Source: Ceratobasidium sp. AG-K
Lineage: Eukaryota; Basidiomycota; Agaricomycetes; Cantharellales; Ceratobasidiaceae
Length of the DNA stretch: 64,000 nt
Direction: 5' to 3'
Assembly (NCBI GenBank): GCA_037039685.1
Contig: JAWNGF010000001.1
Coordinates: forward strand, 4,030,001-4,094,000
Position numbers and translations under genes: made by a program. Shown here one piece after another: positions 48,636 through 60,271 of this stretch. The stretch's first letter is position 1. Each line of letters opens with the position of its first letter. The notes under the pieces are model-generated. The model worked only from the letters and a program-made list of their open reading frames with translations. It had not been told where the DNA came from and made no database searches.

Positions 48636-51600
48636 TCATTGCTCTGTGGGTTCAATCCCATCGGGCATTGCAACAGATGACCGTACCGAGCCCAGCTCTG
48701 TCGGCGATTTGACGTTGACCAATACATCTGCTGTATCGCCCTCGACATCACTCTCCCCGCCTCCGCGAGCAGATATTCCAGAGAGGGATTGCGCGAGAGA
48801 GGGATTACGACTATGGCCACCGAGACCTGGTCCCTCACCTACGCCTGGCGTGGATGGCTGCGATGTTGACCAGGTTTCCGAAAGCGATGCAGAATGGAGA
48901 CCTCCGTTGACGCTAGGTTCCTCTTCTGCAAAGACCCTGAGATTGGAAGCACTGGCGCGAGCTTCCGCACGAGCTCTGGCCCTGCGGGTGCTGCCTCCGC
49001 CCGCTCGAGGAGTGCGGGGCAAGGTACCCATCAAGTTGGGGCTGGAAAGTGGAGCCCAAACCCTGCCTGCTGAAGCTGCGCCAGCATGTCCTTGGCCTTA
49101 TCAGCAACCACCTCCGCCGGCGCGATGGCATCGTCTGATTTCATTGCATTGGAATTGGCACCAAGTTCGTTCAAGGCACTCTCCGAGCCGGCTGTATTGC
49201 TCATCATGGTAAGGGCTGCGGGCAGGCGATGTATACTTGGGCGTGTTCTTCGTGCCTTGCGTGGCATTGTGTCGCCACTGCGAAGTCGCTCGAGAAGGCT
49301 GTCCAGAATAGCTGCGTCTTGTGGATCGCGGACCGTTTCGTCCTCTCGAGCCTTTTGCCTGGCGGCACGGGATTCCTCTGCGTACTGGCGTCGCTTCTCT
49401 GCAACCATCTTTTCCTCTGCCACAGCGCGGTTTTCGTTTTGGCATTTCTGTGTGTCATGTGCGTTAGTAAACAAAATATTTCATACATGTGGTTACGTAC
49501 CCGATACGAAGTGACAAATGTCTTGAAAATACCAAAAAATTCTCCCGAGTTAGTCTTCTCGTCTTCGCCGTAGTAACGCAAGATGTCGGCAAACTTGAGC
49601 TCCGCCTGTTTGACAGCGTCGGCAAGATCCTCCAGTTGCTCTGTTGCCTCGGTCAAGAATCGCCACATCTTTTTCGGGTATTGATCATCTGGTGGTAGCG
49701 AGTCGATATCCGAAAAGTGCTCGGCCAATTCCGAACGAATGGATTTGAGACCAGTTCGCATCTCTCCAAAATGTTTCCTTACTTCCTGGAGGTTCACTGC
49801 GGCGGACAACTATATGAGCTGGTTGAGTCAGGTAGGAGGAGACCACACACCTCGGTACGCTTCTTCAGGTTTCTGAAGTTCATCCAGGAAGCCCACCATT
49901 TCGGGGAAGTGTTTCGAGACGGTCCTTTCCAAGAAGTGGAGGAGGGTTGTGTTGTTCACGGACTTGGTGTCTACCAACTATTCCCATAATCAGCATGTAT
50001 GCACTTTGCGTAGACTAGATTGCTTACCTTGTTGATACTGCTAACTTTAAATCCGAATGCGCCACCCTTGATACCTGTTCCATTCATAAAGTTGCCTATC
50101 AGAAGGATGAGCTGCGGATGGCGAGTCAGTTGGGAATATCAGGTTACGCCATGTTGTTCCTTACCCCCATCAGTTCCTTGAACTTTGGAGCGTTTTTCAA
50201 GCTCTCGCAAGCCTCGATGAGCTTCCTCGCGCCCTGTAATCATGTCTGTGAGCACAGGACCAGTTGAAGCACCAATAGACCTACATCATCCTGCAAACCA
50301 AAGTTCTCCTCGAAACGAGCGCGGTAGATCATACCTTCCACACGGGGGCCGAGGCGGTTGATCTTGATCAGTTGAACCATGAGGCGGTCAGATGGATGAA
50401 GTTCGGATAACTCTTCCATGGTCGAATTGCGGTAGACATTGAGCTTTCCGACCTGTTCCGGAGACGGCAACACACGCTTGAGCTCATCCAGGAAGCTCTC
50501 AGTGCACACTTCGCGATCTGATTGAAGGATCTTGGTAGCAATCTCTTCGGGGGTCAACCTCTTGACGCGTTGGATGATAATCTCGACACGTTTCTTGGTC
50601 TGTTGATCAAGCACACTCTTGAGCTCTGCACGCTTTTGCTTGGCCATCAGGTTGATCATGAGTTGCTTCGCCTTGAAGTCCTCTTCCATTTCCTGCCATA
50701 CGCGCTCGCCCATCAGCTTGCGGGTCCATTCCCGTTCCTTGTCCGTAGATTCTTCGTTCCAGAGTGTCTTGCCGACCTGCTGGATCTGGATCTTGTCCCA
50801 CTGCAGCTGTTTCATGCGAGTGTTGGCCATGAGCTCGACGTCCTTGCGCTTGGGCGTGTTTTCGTGCGAGCTTGGCAAGCCGGGCAAACCAGGCGTCTTG
50901 GGAACGGACCCCTTCTTGCCAGGCATTGGCGGCGGAGGGGGTGGTGGCGGTGCTCCGGGCACGCCAGGCGGAGGAGGAGGGGGCGGCGGCGGCGGTGGTG
51001 GTGGTGGGACGCCAACTTTTAAGACACCGCCAGCAGGGGCAGGGGCAGGAGGAGGAGGAGGAGGAGGAGGCGGCGGTGGAGGCGGTGGCGGTGGTGGTGG
51101 TGGTGGCGGGGGCGGTGCAGCGACGGGTTCACTTGGAACAGGTGGTTTGGCTGTAGCAACTTGGTCCTCCTCGGGAGCGCCTTCTTCCGAAACGGTGCCC
51201 AGAGCTGACGAGTCGACCGAGTTGGTGGGAATGGGCTTGCCCATACTGACGAGACGGCTAGCAAGCTGCTCGGACAGCGATCCGGGAACATGGACACTCT
51301 TGACACGGACGAGTCGCCCAGGTGAATCGGCAGTGTTTCCGTTTGCGGGAACCCCAAGCCCTCCAGGTTGGCCATGGGTATCTGCCGAGGTCGGGAGTGT
51401 ATCCTCGGTGCCGTTTGTGTACCCGCTCTCGCGTGATGCGCTGTCGGGGTCGCGCGCGTCGTCCTTGAGTGTGGCACTGGACGGGCTGCGACCAATCTTG
51501 CTCGAGAGCTCGGCGAGGAATCGGGGCGTGACAGAGTGTTTGCGGGCCAAGCCCGAGCCTGCTTGCTCTCCTTGACCAGCGTCGTCGAGTGGAAGTCTCG

Positions 51601-54424
51601 AGGCACCAGTGCGACGTGGGGACGCTTCGCCAGTACCATTGCGGTGCCTGGTGCTTCGCGAGGGAGGAGTTGCGGGACCTCTTGAGGGATACTTTTGACC
51701 TGGTTAATGGAATGCACAAATTGCCAAGCAATGATCACGTACCGAGCTGACCGAATGTTCGCTTTCCACGTACTCGTCTTCTGCGTCCAAGAATTGAGAT
51801 GAATGACCTTCGCCACCAGCTGGAGCTGTGCCTCTGCCGTTAACTCTAGACTTCTTGCGGCGAACAGATGTAGCTGCTCGTCCCGAGACGCCCACAATGG
51901 GTTCAATGATTGACTCGTCATCATCGGATAGTTCCGAATCCTCGTCGAGGATACCTTTACCAGCCTTCTTCCTGCGCTTCTGGCCCTCGAGAATACTAAT
52001 CGTCTTCTTACGCTCGTGCTGTTTCGTGAGCTGTTCGATAAGGGTTTGACGCCTAATACCGTCCCTGCCCTCACTTGACATCATGTCTTCGCTCAGTCCG
52101 ACCTTGAGCATGCTAAAGAGCTCGAGAATTTGGAACTCGAGTTGCTCAATGCGTTCCCGATGCATCCGCCCTTCCTCGACGAGTTTGGCTTGCAGGGCGT
52201 CCGAGTTTTGGCGTGAAGTCCGGAGCTTCTCTTCAAGCATGGCAACCTTGGCCTTGAGATCGCCCACCAGCCCATCAGACCCTCTCCCGAGTTCCTCGTC
52301 CAGCGCCTCCTTCTCATACTTGAGTCGCACAAGCTGCCCGCGAAGCTCCGACGCCTCGGCCTCGGCCTTTTCCGCGCGCTCCTGTTCACCAAAGCTGGCC
52401 GCCAGCTTCTGGAACGAGATTGCAGCTGGGTCGCCAAATTCATGCGCGTAAGAAGCCCTTCGCTCAAGGATGATGTCGGTAATAAGCCCATCGATGACCT
52501 GATAGTACTTGGTACGAGTCTCGGCGTCCTCTTGTGGGATAAGCAAAAGATGTTTCAGTGACGACAAAAAGTACCCTTGAGCTGGGGATTCTTTGATGGT
52601 CTCGTTGACGGTCTTGAACAGCTCATACGGATCCTGCATGTTATTGAGCACCTCGCGCCCGAGCTGATCCTTGAGCTCGTTCTGGTCCTCCTCCACAGAC
52701 GCCAAGTATTGGTTCAAGTTGGTCGCCAGACCCTCGTTCGTCTGGGCCATCTCCCTGGCAAAATCGAGGATCTGCTGGATACCAGCCAGCTCCATGTTCG
52801 TACGGATAGAAATGCGCGTCTTGAGATCTGGAGCTCGACCAAGGACGACATTGATGACAACGACGGTGTTGAGCTGTTCGTGTACAGTCAGCCCCGAGGC
52901 TGCTTTACAATGTATTCAGCCCACTTACCATATAATCGATCAGTGACGAGTCCGCCCCGACGGCCTTCTTAAAGTCCTTGCTGGTCCCTACCAAACTTCC
53001 CATCTTGCCACGACTAAGTAGTGTCGCCACAGTCGTCTGGAACCAGAATGTAAAGGCGCCCTTCTCATTGTGAGTATTGCTGAGGGACTCGAGAGCCGTG
53101 AGGACTTGGTTGAGAGCTATGATCGGGAGGGGTGGTTGATTGGGATGTTCGTCAGCATAGAGGAGCGCGACCATGAGCTCGAGACCAATCCTCCTCGAAG
53201 GGATGTGAGGGCTGCTGATTACAGTGATCAAATGATTGACTGTCGTTTGCTGGGCTATCGCTTCGCGTTGGCCGACCTAGGATTAAGATCAGAAATAATT
53301 CATTCACGAGGGCAGAGTGCGCCTACTATAGAGTTCATAATAGTCTTTAAACATTTGAGAATCTCAACTTCTTGCTGGGTTTCGACCTCGGTTCTAAAAC
53401 AGCATTAGGTTGAAATTAATGTGATCATGCTTGCAGGAACGCACCTTCGGATACCAGGACGGTTCAGCGCGTTGAGCCTAGATGCCAATACGGCAATCCC
53501 CTGAATGTCGATAAAGTCGTGAAACCAAGCCAACGGCATAGTACGCAAAGAGACCCCGAGCCCTTGAATATCCTTCGGCGTGATGCTGTTCGTCATGAAT
53601 TTCTGGATGTAGAACTCGCCGGTATCTTTCGTATTGGATCCAATCGAATGCGCGGCACTCCCCGTGGTCGACCGCTTGTCGCCCGCCCGGTTCTTGTCCT
53701 TCTCGGCACGCCAGCGCTTTCGTTCGCTTTCGTAGATGATCAGCCACTTGTTATCAACCGAAAGATTGTCCGATTCGACATCCAGATCTCGGCCATATGT
53801 CAAGAACATGGCCTGAATCTCATCGTCCGAAGGCCGGTCCATGAAAAACCCATCGTCTGGCCTGTTTAACCTGTATGACGTTCCGGTATTGTGAGACGAC
53901 CTCGACATATCACTCTTGATGGTAAGAGACGATGACGGTCGATGACCGGTTGAGGGAGCATGGCGAGTCGACCCAGAGGGAGACATAGGGGGACCAAAGT
54001 CAGAACCAGCGGCGCTCGCGTTCGTACCGCGTCTGTCGCTGGCCCGTATCGTGGCATCCGCGTCACGATTCCGCTTTGTCAAGACATTTCCCGGAGAGTC
54101 GAAGCCATAGCCGAAGCTAGAACTGGACACGTTCGAAGGGCTCGGGGAAGTGGGCCGCTCTCCTTCGTTGAGATCCAATCGTCTCCGTGAGCGGGAATAG
54201 TTCATCTCCGTGCCGGTTGAGGTAAGACCAGGGTTCTGCGTCGGTGCAGAGATAACAGAGCCTGTAGAAGCAGAGCTTCGCAGCGCCTGAGATACGGTCC
54301 CCACGGGCACCGGAGGTCGGTCCCGCACAGTGTGTTCATAGCGAACGGAGCGTTCGCTCAACTCGGATTGGGACGCAGAAGATTCTCGTGGGCGGCTTTT
54401 GCGCCGACCGAACAGAGCGTCCAT
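48636..54424 (-). CDS. formin (Bni1/SepA type)
   Basis: Nucleates straight actin filaments for tip growth and septation. Exons: 54424-53445, 53393-53327, 53276-52929, 52873-51743, 51691-50285, 50233-50165, 50111-50028, 49977-49851, 49796-49501 and 49447-49031. About 1641 residues to the TGA at 49031. The GBD/FH3 part spans roughly residues 190-700 (RPSDDEIQAMFLTYGRDLD, VVVINVVLGRAPDLKTRIS), then a coiled coil. FH1 (about 1030-1115) has long proline runs. FH2 (about 1130-1560) has MKQLQWDKIQ, KRLTPEEIATKIL, LHPSDRLMVQLIKI and KGGAFGFKVSSINK. After PAPT a stop occurs in this frame, but a coding-like frame runs on to 48636 if one base is added in a CCCC run near 49035-49040. The true end is one of these two. 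Confidence 0.93.
50925..51120 (-). repeat. proline-codon repeat of formin FH1
   Basis: Runs of CCN proline codons separated by GVPGAPP and APAPAGG spacers. The opposite strand reads as long glycine runs, giving a false plus-strand open frame at 50619-51575. Confidence 0.85.
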
Positions 54425-54871
54425 AGGCGGAATAAAGCTTTAGGTAGTCGTTGGAGTAAAATTATATATCGAAGGTTTGGTCAGAACGGATGCTAGCAAC
54501 GATAGGGCAAGGTGGAATCATCAGCGTCACATCAAAAATCTGATTCGGCCAACACATGCACATACGTGGATCATAGGTCTAGAGATGAACGAAATGCAAA
54601 GGATGGTAGTTGGCGTGAGCTATTCCAGTGAGATGATATGCAAGGTTATCACTAGCGGACAACCGCCAACCGTCGGGTGGAAAACAGCCGAGCGTTCTCG
54701 CGCTTGCCGGAGCGTATAAGTCGATAAACAGTGTCCGAAATGTGTATGGTCCGAAAAGTTTAACTGCACCCAAAGTACTGATAAACTCGCCGTCAGGAAC
54801 GTGGTCGTCGCCCGGCGGGGTGGTGGATAGAGAGAAAGATTGGATTTGTGTCAGGTGACCACAGGCGCTAA
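54425..54871. promoter_or_regulatory. divergent upstream region, formin and PGG-motif gene
   Basis: 447 bases between oppositely directed genes. A TATATA lies near 54463 on the formin side and TATAAG near 54715 on the other side. No exon seen. Confidence 0.45.
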
Positions 54872-55947
54872 ATGTCCTTGGTCTCCCAAACCGGTCCCAA
54901 CGGCCACGAGGCTACAAGTACAAGGTTCAGTTTGCTCCTCGGTACCCGCCAGCCCTCACCTGCAACACTACCAACGACCCGTCGTATCAAGTAAAATAAC
55001 TATGCCTGAGTATGCCCCTTCGTAAAGACAAACGCATCATGTATGCTAAGCATATTGATCCGTAGGTTCACTCCCCTGCAGGTTGTTGACCGCTCAAAGG
55101 AGAAGGATTGGGCATATCAACTTGGTTAGCGTGGCTCCCTGTTGGATGTCAATTCAGTTTACTGACCTGCATCGTCAGGTCTCATGGACTGGGATAACAC
55201 CAAGATTGTCTTTACGAAGCGCAGCTTGATTGACTTTTTGAAGTAAGTTTCGCGTATCCCCTTGAACTACTCCCTGCACAATTATCCGCTAAGGCGTGAG
55301 TTGGCAGGAACGTCAATGTAAGTGCTTTTCTACGCGAATAACGCGTCTCTGACGCGCCTGAAACTACAGGTGACGGTAGACACCAACTTTACGCAAATCT
55401 CAAAACTTCCGCGTAAGTACACAACTGTTTATTTCCCAACAAGTGTATCTAAGCTCGCTTTCTTAGGCTATGCCGAGTTTGGCAAGATAAGTGGTGAATC
55501 GTCCGCCCCCACCGCGAACCCAACCGAAGCAGGCGCCGCTCCGGCTGTTCCTGAAAGGGTCCCCGCGGACCCATCCGACCCCGACTGGAAGCCCACTCGT
55601 CGCGTTCGTACCGCCCCAGGAGGTGCCCAGACCTTCAGCTTTGGAGACAACGAGCCTGAGCAAGCTGCTGCCTATCCGCCTGCTGCTGCCCCGACTCCCG
55701 TTGCTGCCCCGGCTCCTGTTGCTGCCCCCGTACATGGCCCGGCTCCCGTTGTCGCTCCAACCCAACCTGCTCAATCCGGCTCGAGCGACTACCGTGTCGT
55801 TGATAATGATGGGGTAAGTGCCGCTGAAAGGCTGTGCGTGAATCATGTCTGATCTTCTATCATTAGAACGCGTTCAAGCCCACTCGCCGTGTGCGCACTG
55901 CCCCCGGTGGTAAGGACTCCATTGGCGCCCTCTTTGGTGGAGAGTAA
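54872..55947 (+). CDS. unrecognised protein with duplicated RVRTAPGG motif (HN1/SPIRAL1-like)
   Basis: Exons: 54872-54990, 55082-55124, 55179-55242, 55308-55317 (ten bases), 55370-55412, 55467-55813 and 55867-55947, about 235 residues. The N-terminal half has no family I know: YKYKVQFAPRYPPALTCN, DWAYQLGLMDWDNTKIVFTK, VDTNFTQISKLPRYAEFG. The C-terminal half is Ala/Pro-rich between two copies of PTRRVRTAPGG, the first followed by AQTFSFGDNEPE, the second by KDSIGALFGGE at the very end. These resemble the PPGGxSxxxxG motifs of HN1/Jupiter and plant SPIRAL1 microtubule proteins, a resemblance from memory only. Exon 1 needs one extra base near 54906-54910 (GHE then GYKYK) to join the ATG frame to the rest. 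Confidence 0.5.
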
Positions 55948-56141
55948 ATACAATGTTCCATAAGGGTTAATGCACTGTATTCTGGCTCATAAACGAATGT
56001 ATATGTTATGGCAATGTCATAGTCGCAAGACGCGTGAACTGTTAAGGATCAGAGCCTTTGCATAATACCTCGGAATGAATGTCTTAATGCCTTTGAATGA
56101 TGTTCCCATCCGGTTTGTGACGAACAGCAAAATCAAAAGCG

Positions 56142-56237
56142 TAGCAGCAGTGGGGTTCGAACCCACGACGCCTTTCGGCAGGAGAAATTTATCACATGGA
56201 CTTAAACCTCCCGTGTTAACCACTTCACTATACTGCT
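56142..56237 (-). tRNA. tRNA-Leu(TAA) with 14-base intron
   Basis: On the minus strand the acceptor stem AGCAGTA pairs with TGCTGCT (one G-T pair), followed by A73. There is a three-pair D arm with TGG in its loop, and the anticodon TAA at 56204-56202 in loop TTTAAG+T. A long variable arm hairpin (GCC-GAAA-GGC) follows, as in leucine tRNAs, then a five-pair T arm with GTTCGAAC. The intron at 56187-56200 sits one base after the anticodon, the standard place. Discriminator A and the long variable arm both favour leucine over serine. Confidence 0.88.
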
Positions 56238-56425
56238 CAACTCATTGGCCCATTTAAATGCATTACAGTTATTGGCCCTGAAACCCCTGTCTTGGCACGC
56301 GGAACATGTGGCTGTGTGGCAGATCCATGGGCTATATCAAGCGCCTAGAACTGGGGTTGTTTCTTAGCGTCGCCCTCGATACTAATCCTTCCACTGCTCG
56401 TTTTTTCACCCACTTTTAATACACT

Positions 56426-57436
56426 ATGTTCGTCAAGACTACCACCATTCTTGCCTTGGCCGTCGCCCCCTTTGCCTACGCGCAGAACAACGCAGTTGGA
56501 CTCCAGTCGATCATCGCTCAGTTCAAGAACGCGGGCCTGACTCCCGAGTAAGTTTGATCCCAACATAACTCAGTTGGTGCTCACCACACTTCATTTTAGC
56601 CCCATCACGACCTTTAACCCCACGGCTCTCCTGGGTGTTACCTATGGCTCCAGCCCGATCGACGCTGGAAAGCCCCAAACCGTTGACGGTAAGCGAAATC
56701 CATTTTTTCAAACAATGATACAATGTCTCAACATTAAATCCTCTCTTAGCCGTGAGGCCCCAGCCTGTGCTCACCCTCACCCCTGTCACGGACTCGGCGG
56801 ATGTTACTGCCAGCAGCACGTACACCGTTGCCATGATTGACGCGGACTATGCTGGTGCCAGCCAAGCAGAGGGCCAGACCCGTCACTGGCTTGTCAATGG
56901 CGTCAAGGCCACTGGTGAGTTTCTCTTTCATTATCTCTGACATAGACTTACAAACCTCGGATCCAGGCACTGCCGCGCCTTGGACTCTCGACCCTACCAC
57001 GGGTACCAACATCACTGCCTACGGAGGTCCTTTCCCGGCAGAAGGCTCGGGCGCTCACCGCTACATGCTTCTTGTCCTCGCACAGCCCAGCTCGTTTGCG
57101 GCCCCTGCAACCCCCGCTGCCAACTCTCCTATTGAGAAGTTCGACTTCGACGCTTATGTCAAGAGCGCTGGCCTTGGCAACATTGTTGCCGGCTCCTACA
57201 TTACCGTTGAGCAAGGCACCGCCACCGTCAGCCCCTCTGCTACTGAGGCGGTTAATACCGCTACCTTGAGCGTCCCATCGACCGCTGCTGGCGCCTCTGG
57301 TTCCTCGACTGGCTCCCGCACCGGCTCTGCTACCTCGTCGGCCACCGCCCCTGCCAACTCCAACGCTGCCTCTGGTCGCGTCGTCGAGTGGGGAATGCTC
57401 GGTGCTGCTGCTCTTCTTGGTGCTGTTGCCTTCTAA
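56426..57436 (+). CDS. secreted PEBP-like, GPI-type protein
   Basis: Exons: 56426-56547, 56600-56688, 56750-56914 and 56967-57436, giving 281 residues. A signal peptide (MFVKTTTILALAVAPFAYAQ) precedes a phosphatidylethanolamine-binding-protein fold: TVAMIDADYAGAS, then TRHWLVNG, then GSGAHRYMLLVLAQP, which are the ligand-pocket blocks of the PEBP family. The last 80 residues are Ser/Thr/Ala-rich and end in a hydrophobic segment (GMLGAAALLGAVAF) typical of GPI attachment. Most PEBP proteins are cytosolic, so the secreted, anchored form is a fungal variant. Ligand and role are unknown. Confidence 0.82.
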
Positions 57437-57699
57437 AAGTGTTACATGGACTTGGCTACCTGATTTTGCACGGACATTTGATATTGTCGTAGTTATTTGG
57501 TACTTTTATTCCTAATACACTCTCTTGAGCCACTACAAATTCATATCCAAGGATGTGTGTGGCCCCAGGGCCGTAAAGATTTCTAGCCGAGTAGGGTTTG
57601 ATAAAATGGAGAATGAACACGGAGCTGAAGTGAGAGTCAAGTCCAGAGCGTGAGCATCATGATCGCTAAATTTGTGTGCCCGAAAAAGATCGGGGGGAC

Positions 57700-58502
57700 T
57701 TAAACGCGTTTACAGAGCTCAATAGCGACTTTGCAACCAGCCTCTACCACAGCAGTAAGCAGCGCATGAGCTGGCGCGCGTTGCGAATGATGCTCCACAG
57801 CAGTATCCAAATGCTCTAGTTCGTCATCCCGAAATTCGCGTATGACGGACTTGAGCAAGGGTAAACTCGGGTGATCGGTCTTGATCTCGTCGAGCTCTGC
57901 GAGTTGGCTTTGATGGAGAGTGAGACCGTAACGCTGGGGCAAACCCGCAGGGACTCACTCATCGTAATGTTCCCCAATAACTGTCTCTACTGCTTCCGTG
58001 CACGCCATCGCGGCCTCCTTTCCCATCAACGCAGTTGTCGCACCTAACCCCCACCCAGCGACCTGCGCGACAGGATGCAATAATGTGGGTTGTACCCGAT
58101 GCTGGGCCTGTAGGGCATTCATTACAGACAAGTGCCGCTTTTCCTGATCCCACATGTGCTAGATACACGTCAAGTCATTCGAAGATGTCTCGGAGAGCAA
58201 ATCCCAGTACCAAATACCTGGAGGAGCGGTCTTAGCTTCGGGTCTCGGCCTAGCACCGCCATTTGTCCCATGTAGATGTAGTTGGCTGCTACTTCTCCAG
58301 CTTGGTCGACGCGAAGAGCTGCTTCGAGCCCTTCGCGTTGGGGGCGAGTCAAGTCAGCGGGTGTTTCGTGTGTTGCGGGAGATGGTCCAGCTTGTTCGAC
58401 GTATGCAGACGAGGCTAACCCTGACGTTGAATAGAGCCGTCTCGAACGGGTTACAACAGGAACACAGTGTCGTAAGGCTTTGACAGTACTAAGGGATGCC
58501 AT
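57700..58502 (-). CDS. COQ7: 5-demethoxyubiquinone hydroxylase COQ7
   Basis: Di-iron mitochondrial enzyme that adds the next-to-last hydroxyl in coenzyme Q synthesis. Exons: 58502-58218, 58158-57959 and 57907-57700, giving 230 residues. The N-terminus is a mitochondrial presequence (MASLSTVKALRHCVPVVTRS). Iron ligands lie in RVDQAGEVAANYIY (Glu), MWDQEKRHL (Glu and His), GEHYDDQLAEL (Glu) and FRDDELEHLDTA (Glu and His). The acceptor ATCAAAG before CCAACTCGC is chosen because it restores HYDDQL; the more obvious CCCCAG acceptor would break the frame. Confidence 0.95.
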
Positions 58503-58846
58503 CGAGGTCAACTACAACTCGGATGCCGGTGGTGGTGACGCTGGCCTGGTCCTAATGATCGACCACGTGGTTATACCTGATTGTGGCGCACCCTGTTCAT
58601 CAATCAGATGTACCAACCCAGTGGACTCACAGGTCATAAGGTTAGATGGAATGTGTGGGTCATAGGTTCTATGTATGCGCATTCAATGGGTATAGATAAA
58701 TGTAAATCGGAATCACAAATACAACCAAGGAAACAATGGGACAAGAAAAGTCAAGAGCCGTGGCGTAGATAGCCCACCATGCTGAAATGAAACACATAGA
58801 GTACACTACTGTGACAATAACGCAATACAACCTTAACTTTCGCGCT
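58503..58846. other. intergenic, COQ7 upstream region
   Basis: 344 bases between the COQ7 start and the hydrolase 3' end. I see no exon. Confidence 0.5.
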
Positions 58847-60271
58847 CTAGCTGGATTTCAATCCGACTCGAGCTAGGAAGCTTTTTTTCTTTCGGAGATA
58901 TGGGTCGACATCACCGGGCACAGTCAAGCCGCCACCTGCCGTAGGAAAATCTCGTTGCGTGGGTGTCGTGGCGTCTCCCCTGCCCACAACAGGCATCGCC
59001 GCTGCGCGAACGCTATCAACTCCAGTCACTCGGTCGAGGAAATTTGCAGTGAGCTCATTGACGATGGCCGGATGAGTCCAGGATAAGAAGTGAGGCGCGT
59101 CGGGGATAACGTGTAACTCGCGCTCTGCGTTGGGTAAAGCGTCGTAATGTTCCTGTGCAACCTCTGGTGGGTATGGCACGTCTTTTTCTAATCACGAATG
59201 ATCGGAGTTTAGCGATATGATATGGTTGAAATACCAAACAGCGTACCTCCATGTAGAATGAGCACCGGACAGGTTATCGTCAGCCATAGGCGGCGCTCCA
59301 CAGGCTCACGGTCCAAGAGGCTCGAGAATATTTTAGTGATGAGCTTGCGATTTGATGGCCGAAAGTTACTGGTCGCGACCCACTCGTCTACGAGTGCCTC
59401 TGCAAGCAATTTCAGACACGATCCACGCTCGACCGCAAAATTGGACTCACGCGCAGTAGGATCCTCCCCAAAATAAATATACATCAAAGCGTGGCTGCAA
59501 GAAATTAGCACAGACTGAATTGAATCGTACGAATTACTTACACGACATCTGATGGAAGACGGTCAGAACCATCGTCGGCAGTCTCGTAGCACGCATCCCT
59601 AGAATAGGTGGCAAGATACGTCAGCGCTGAGGAAACAAATAGTAATATAGGGAACCAAGCAACCCACGTACCTGAGGAACCTATACTGCTCCAAATTGTC
59701 GGGTGTCTGTGGGAAGTTGTGAGCAAACCCCACTCGGGCGTTGTCGGAGTCCTTACCTCGACGGGGGGATGTTTGGCGCAGAGGATCAACGCTGCGACCT
59801 TTTCCGGCTTGAGCATATGCATGCGCACCGCAATTGGGCCTCCAAGGCTGTTTCCAAATATATAAACCTGTTTGACTTTTAGAGAGTCCATGACTTGAAG
59901 GATGTCTTTGGCAATCTAGTTGGGAGCGTCAGGTGTTGTAAGCTGCAAGAGCAAGAGCTAACATACCATCCAAAAGTCATAGGGCTTACTGTCGATTGAG
60001 CACTTGGTCTCACCATGGTAGTGGTGGTCCACGGCAAGCTGTTGAACGTAAGCGGGGTAAACTCTGTATGACGACGCCCACATACCAAGTTGTACCCCTT
60101 GGCTAACCGCGAGTCACGATACTGTGGTGCGAAGAAATGCAGGTCGAAGAACCGAGGGTGAAGTAGTAGTACAACCGGCTTGCTGTGGTCCAGCGTTGGA
60201 TTTGTACGGTTTGGACACGAAGGAATCTCATAATGAATCTGGGTTCCACCGGATACTTTGATGAAGGGCAT
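58847..60271 (-). CDS. alpha/beta hydrolase
   Basis: Serine hydrolase of unknown substrate, probably cytosolic. Exons: 60271-60086, 60038-59967, 59915-59757, 59706-59672, 59598-59542, 59494-59247 and 59187-58847, giving 365 residues. The strand and oxyanion part is PVVLLLHP, the nucleophile elbow is GNSLGG (Ser about 109), the acid is in ILHGEKDVPYPPEVA (Asp about 255), and the base is in DAPHFLSWTHP (His about 285). This is a full catalytic triad. The closest known relatives are esterase and lipase-like fungal hydrolases. The C-terminal 60 residues are polar and disordered. No signal peptide. Confidence 0.9.

Noticed and set aside
50619..51575. Plus-strand open frame of 318 codons with long glycine runs
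   Set aside because: It is the antisense of the formin FH1 proline runs; the minus strand has the conserved FH2 domain in phase.
52905..52928. Possible frameshift in formin after SLIDYM
   Set aside because: A 55-base intron from 52928 to 52874 with a CGAACAG acceptor joins the exons in frame, so no indel is needed.
56142..56237. tRNA-Ser(TGA) reading of the tRNA gene
   Set aside because: TGA lies inside the intron; the A73 discriminator and the loop TT-TAA-G place the anticodon at TAA, leucine.
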